This document shows positions 61,479 through 64,000 of a stretch of DNA of 64,000 nucleotides, piece after piece (positions within the stretch are counted from its first letter, which is position 1; every line of letters starts with the position of its first letter). The stretch comes from Rhodococcus sp. HM1 (GTDB taxonomy: Bacteria > Actinomycetota > Actinomycetes > Mycobacteriales > Mycobacteriaceae), in the NCBI RefSeq assembly GCF_023218075.1, contig NZ_JALPTB010000026.1:1-64000 (forward strand). Reading direction: 5' to 3'. Below the pieces are notes generated by a model that made no database searches, had not been told where the DNA came from, and was given only the letters and a program-made list of their open reading frames with translations. Made by a program: the position numbers and the translations under genes.

Positions 61479-61677
61479 CAGTTCCGGCTCCTTCACCGTC
61501 ACACGACCCAGGATGTTGTAATTAACGAACGGTATGATTCTATATACACACATTCTGTCGGGAGGGTAGGTCGTCGTCAAGGCTCCGGCCGGGAGCCTTG
61601 TGGGGTACCACGCCGTCGGTTACGGTTTCTGTGTATTTTCCGAATCTCGGTGTTCATTATTTGATGCGGAGGTCGAG

Positions 61678-63153
61678 GTGGCGGACTGCGACTCCCACGA
61701 CGTGGGGGCAGGACTGACCGTCCGCAGCTTCGCGCCGAGCCGGGCGGCAGCGTTTCCGGAGGACACCGCGTACCTGGCACTCGTCCTCGTCGACGGCGGT
61801 CCCGACGAAGCCGGCGGTGTCGACACAACCGATTTCGCGCACGTCTACCGGAAGCTCGCCGACGAAGGACTCGTGATCGTCGAGGTCCCCACCCGTCCCG
61901 GCAGCGCACTCGACGACAGCGATCGCGCCCTGCAGTGGGCTCGTTCGGTGGCCACCGACACCTTCGGTGCCGATCCGGGCCGCATCGGAGTACTCGGGGC
62001 TCCGGGGTCCGAACTCTTCGCCACCGAACTCGCGGAACGGGTGCGGGTCCGGAAGGAACCCCCCGTTCTCGCCCAGGCATTTACACCCGCCGCGGAGGCC
62101 GCCCGGACAGCGGCGAGCCTGCGCGCCTCGCTCGGGGCACTTCCCGCGGTCCGGGGTCCGGTGGAACCGGCCATCGCGGTCCACCGCCGGGTCGAGCCGG
62201 CGACACTCGCCCAACTCGACCTCCTGACCCGATGGGACACCACCGACATCGAGACCATCCGCGCCAACTATTCCAAGGTCACCCCACCTCCGACCCCGGT
62301 GAGCGAACACGTCGCACGAGCCGACGACGTCGTCCCGGGTACGGACGGACGGCCCGGTGTGCCCGTCCGGTGGTACCGGCCTCGCGCGGCCACGGGGCAA
62401 CTCCCGGCGTTGATCTACTTCCACGGCGGCGCCTACATCATGGGCAGCCTCGCCGAGAACGACGACCGCCTCGATCGCATGGCTGCCGAACTCGGATGCG
62501 CCGTCGTATCCGTCGACTACCGCCTGGCACCCGAGAATCCCTACCCGGCCGGACTCGACGATGCCGAAACCGTCTGGCGCCACATCCACGACCACGCCGA
62601 CGCCCTCGGCGTGGACCCGGACAGGCTGGTCGTCGGCGGCGCGAGCGCCGGCGCAGGGCTCGCTGCCGCGCTGTGCCTCCAACTCGCCCAGGTCGGCCTG
62701 CCGCAACCCGCACTCCAGCTCCTGGTCTATCCCATGCTCGACGACCGCGAGCACGGATCCGTCCGGGCGCTCGAGGGCGGCGCCGGTCATTGGGGTCTGT
62801 GGCGGCTCGAGGCCGAGCGCCTCACGTGGCAGGCCTATCTCGGCGGGCTCGACGGCGCGACACCGCCGGCCACGGCCGTACCCGGACGGGCGAGGCCCAG
62901 CGAATTACGCCGCGTAGCACCCGCATTCATCGGTATCGGCGACGTGGACGCGCTGCTCGATTCCAATCTGCTCTACGCCACACAGTTGTCCCGTGCCGGG
63001 GTTCCGGTCGAACTCCACGTCTACCCCGGGGTGATCCACGGCGGTTTCGTCGCACAACCCCGCACGCGACAGACCCGGCGATTTCTCGACGATGTCCACG
63101 CCGCGTTGCGCAGAACCTTCGGCACAGCCGAAACCGACGCGGCCGAAAACTGA
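61678..63153 (+). CDS. tandem alpha/beta hydrolase (inactive N-half, HSL-type C-half)
   Basis: 491 residues from GTG 61678, chosen because GGAGG is 5 nt upstream; GTG 61600 is in frame. The C-terminal half (from about 225) is a hormone-sensitive-lipase-family esterase: oxyanion HGGAYIMGS, SVDYRLAPENPYPAGLDD, nucleophile GASAGAG, Asp in GIGDVDALLDSN and His in VIHGGF. The first 190 residues look like another, decayed hydrolase (VIVEVPTRPGS, RALQWARSVATDTFGADPGRIGVLGAPGSELFA), with Pro where the nucleophile Ser should be. Likely opens the lactone or ester made by the monooxygenases. Confidence 0.8.
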   Translation: MADCDSHDVGAGLTVRSFAPSRAAAFPEDTAYLALVLVDGGPDEAGGVDTTDFAHVYRKLADEGLVIVEVPTRPGSALDDSDRALQWARSVATDTFGADPGRIGVLGAPGSELFATELAERVRVRKEPPVLAQAFTPAAEAARTAASLRASLGALPAVRGPVEPAIAVHRRVEPATLAQLDLLTRWDTTDIETIRANYSKVTPPPTPVSEHVARADDVVPGTDGRPGVPVRWYRPRAATGQLPALIYFHGGAYIMGSLAENDDRLDRMAAELGCAVVSVDYRLAPENPYPAGLDDAETVWRHIHDHADALGVDPDRLVVGGASAGAGLAAALCLQLAQVGLPQPALQLLVYPMLDDREHGSVRALEGGAGHWGLWRLEAERLTWQAYLGGLDGATPPATAVPGRARPSELRRVAPAFIGIGDVDALLDSNLLYATQLSRAGVPVELHVYPGVIHGGFVAQPRTRQTRRFLDDVHAALRRTFGTAETDAAEN

Positions 63154-63166
63154 CACGGCTCGAAAG

Positions 63167-64000
63167 CTACGGCCGCTTCCGGGCGGCCTTGCTGAGCCGG
63201 AACTCCGGAGGGAAGTTCTCGTCGTTGGCCTTGACCGATGAGGTCAGCCCCGCCTCCATCATCGCGGAATTCAGATGGAACTCGTGCTCGTCCGGACGGA
63301 CCAACCGTCCCATCGACTCGATCATGCCGGTGAGGAGACTTCCCATGTACTCCCCCTGATGCTGTTTCATCATCTGGAAGAACATCTTCTGGATGACCAC
63401 CGTGTCCGTCGGACGGTTGCGCGCGCACGCCTGGGCGTACGTCTGCACCTCGGCCTCGAGACGGTCGCGGGTCACGACCTTGTTGAGGAAGCCGCATTCG
63501 TACATCTCGTCGGCGGTGAACGGCCGCCCGGTGAACACCATCTCCTGGAAGCGCCGGATCCCCATCGTCATCGCCCAGGTCCACATGCGCGGCCCCCAGC
63601 CCACGTAGCGGAAGGCCGCATGTCCGAACAGCGCGTCGTCGGAGGCGATCACGAGGTCGGCGTCGGCGGCCTGATAGAAGTGCCACCCGTAGCAGTACCC
63701 CTTGACCTCGACGATGCTGATCTTGCCGAACTCCTGCAGGCTCCGGCAACCGGATCGGGCGTTGGCGAACCACGGTCCGTAGTTGCCCATGTTGCGGTAC
63801 GAATCCTTCGGCGGATAAACGACATCGGGGGCGTCGATCTTGAACTCCTTGAGCCGTTCGGCGGAGTCCCCGTTCTCGACGCCCTCCATGAAGTCCGGCA
63901 GGTCGACTCCACTGCCGAAATCGTCGCCCTCGCCGCGCACCACCAGCACCTTCACATCGTCGTCGATGTTCGCTCGATGCAGGAGGTCGGCATACCGCAG
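63167..64000 (-). CDS. enoyl-CoA hydratase/isomerase family protein (partial)
   Basis: C-terminal 277 residues; the frame continues to the right edge without a start, so the 5' end is outside the window. Crotonase fold: VKVLVVRGEGDDFGSGVDLPDF, ISIVEVKGYCYGWHFYQAADADLVIASDDALFGHAAFRYVGWGPRMW, RRFQEMVFTGRPFTADEMYECGFLNKVV. The middle insertion FYQAADADL resembles dienoyl-CoA or hydrolytic crotonases. Convergent with the hydrolase gene (13 bp between stops). Probably a beta-oxidation or ring-cleavage step. Confidence 0.83.
   Translation of the reverse strand: MRYADLLHRANIDDDVKVLVVRGEGDDFGSGVDLPDFMEGVENGDSAERLKEFKIDAPDVVYPPKDSYRNMGNYGPWFANARSGCRSLQEFGKISIVEVKGYCYGWHFYQAADADLVIASDDALFGHAAFRYVGWGPRMWTWAMTMGIRRFQEMVFTGRPFTADEMYECGFLNKVVTRDRLEAEVQTYAQACARNRPTDTVVIQKMFFQMMKQHQGEYMGSLLTGMIESMGRLVRPDEHEFHLNSAMMEAGLTSSVKANDENFPPEFRLSKAARKRP

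Noticed and set aside
58038-61664. A 1208-codon plus-strand frame
   Set aside because: It is a shadow of the acyl-CoA ligase (other frame) and antisense of the flavin monooxygenase; its composition is Arg/His-rich with no domains.

Overview
The window is high-GC actinobacterial chromosome and most resembles Rhodococcus or a close relative in Nocardiaceae/Mycobacteriales. This is inferred from gene content: paired FadE-type acyl-CoA dehydrogenases, several flavin monooxygenases, a Baeyer-Villiger monooxygenase, a ShbA/SigD-like sigma factor, an OtsB-GH65-PGM trehalose locus, an F420/PPOX-type oxidoreductase, lipobox lipoproteins, and many GTG starts with overlapping stop/start codons. I see no rRNA, tRNA, CRISPR array or intact transposase.

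Layout. 1-7521: end of an unidentified gene, a small hypothetical, then a probable sulfur-scavenging operon (two SfnB/DszC-like flavoproteins around an SsuD alkanesulfonate monooxygenase, followed by a polar-amino-acid-type ABC importer) closed by a strong hairpin. 7633-13048: methyltransferase, RsgA, polysaccharide deacetylase, GpsA, and a flavin monooxygenase behind a palindromic operator. 13028-16492: Aquifex-type aconitase, then a decayed divergent pair (frameshifted GntR/FCD regulator and a truncated, frameshifted amidohydrolase). 16493-19996: a copper-type module (two-component system, SHOCT protein, Met-rich DUF305 protein, truncated CopB-like ATPase) flanked by imperfect 51-bp direct repeats of the amidohydrolase tail. 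20341-25558: a second two-component system divergent from two small membrane proteins, ApbE, and a haem/FAD/2Fe-2S ferric-reductase fusion. Both two-component divergons carry the same candidate response-regulator box.

25928-33923: serine hydrolase lipoprotein, membrane alpha/beta hydrolase, nitroreductase, ECF sigma factor overlapped convergently by an ATPase gene, cation/proton antiporter, and an orphan AztD-like zinc metallochaperone with a Zur-like box, flanked by a 29-bp direct repeat. 33924-41106: secreted DUF4185 protein, a 16-bp perfect inverted repeat, the otsB/GH65/beta-PGM trehalose operon, and a GT87 mannosyltransferase. 41076-48335: AzlCD exporter, a 25-bp minisatellite, M50 protease, cyclase, an acyl-CoA dehydrogenase pair whose second member starts inside four 24-bp repeats each with a GTG, and a FUSC exporter divergent from a MarR regulator. 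48348-51346: small housekeeping or unknown genes (DUF72, HdeD, PPOX, GYD).

51370-64000: a catabolic island with a Baeyer-Villiger monooxygenase, an NtaA/SnaA-type monooxygenase, two divergent ketosteroid-dehydrogenase-like flavoproteins, an acyl-CoA ligase, a flavin monooxygenase, a two-domain alpha/beta hydrolase and a crotonase running off the right edge. Together these could dehydrogenate and oxygenate a cyclic ketone, open the resulting lactone and activate the acid for beta-oxidation. The substrate cannot be read from sequence.
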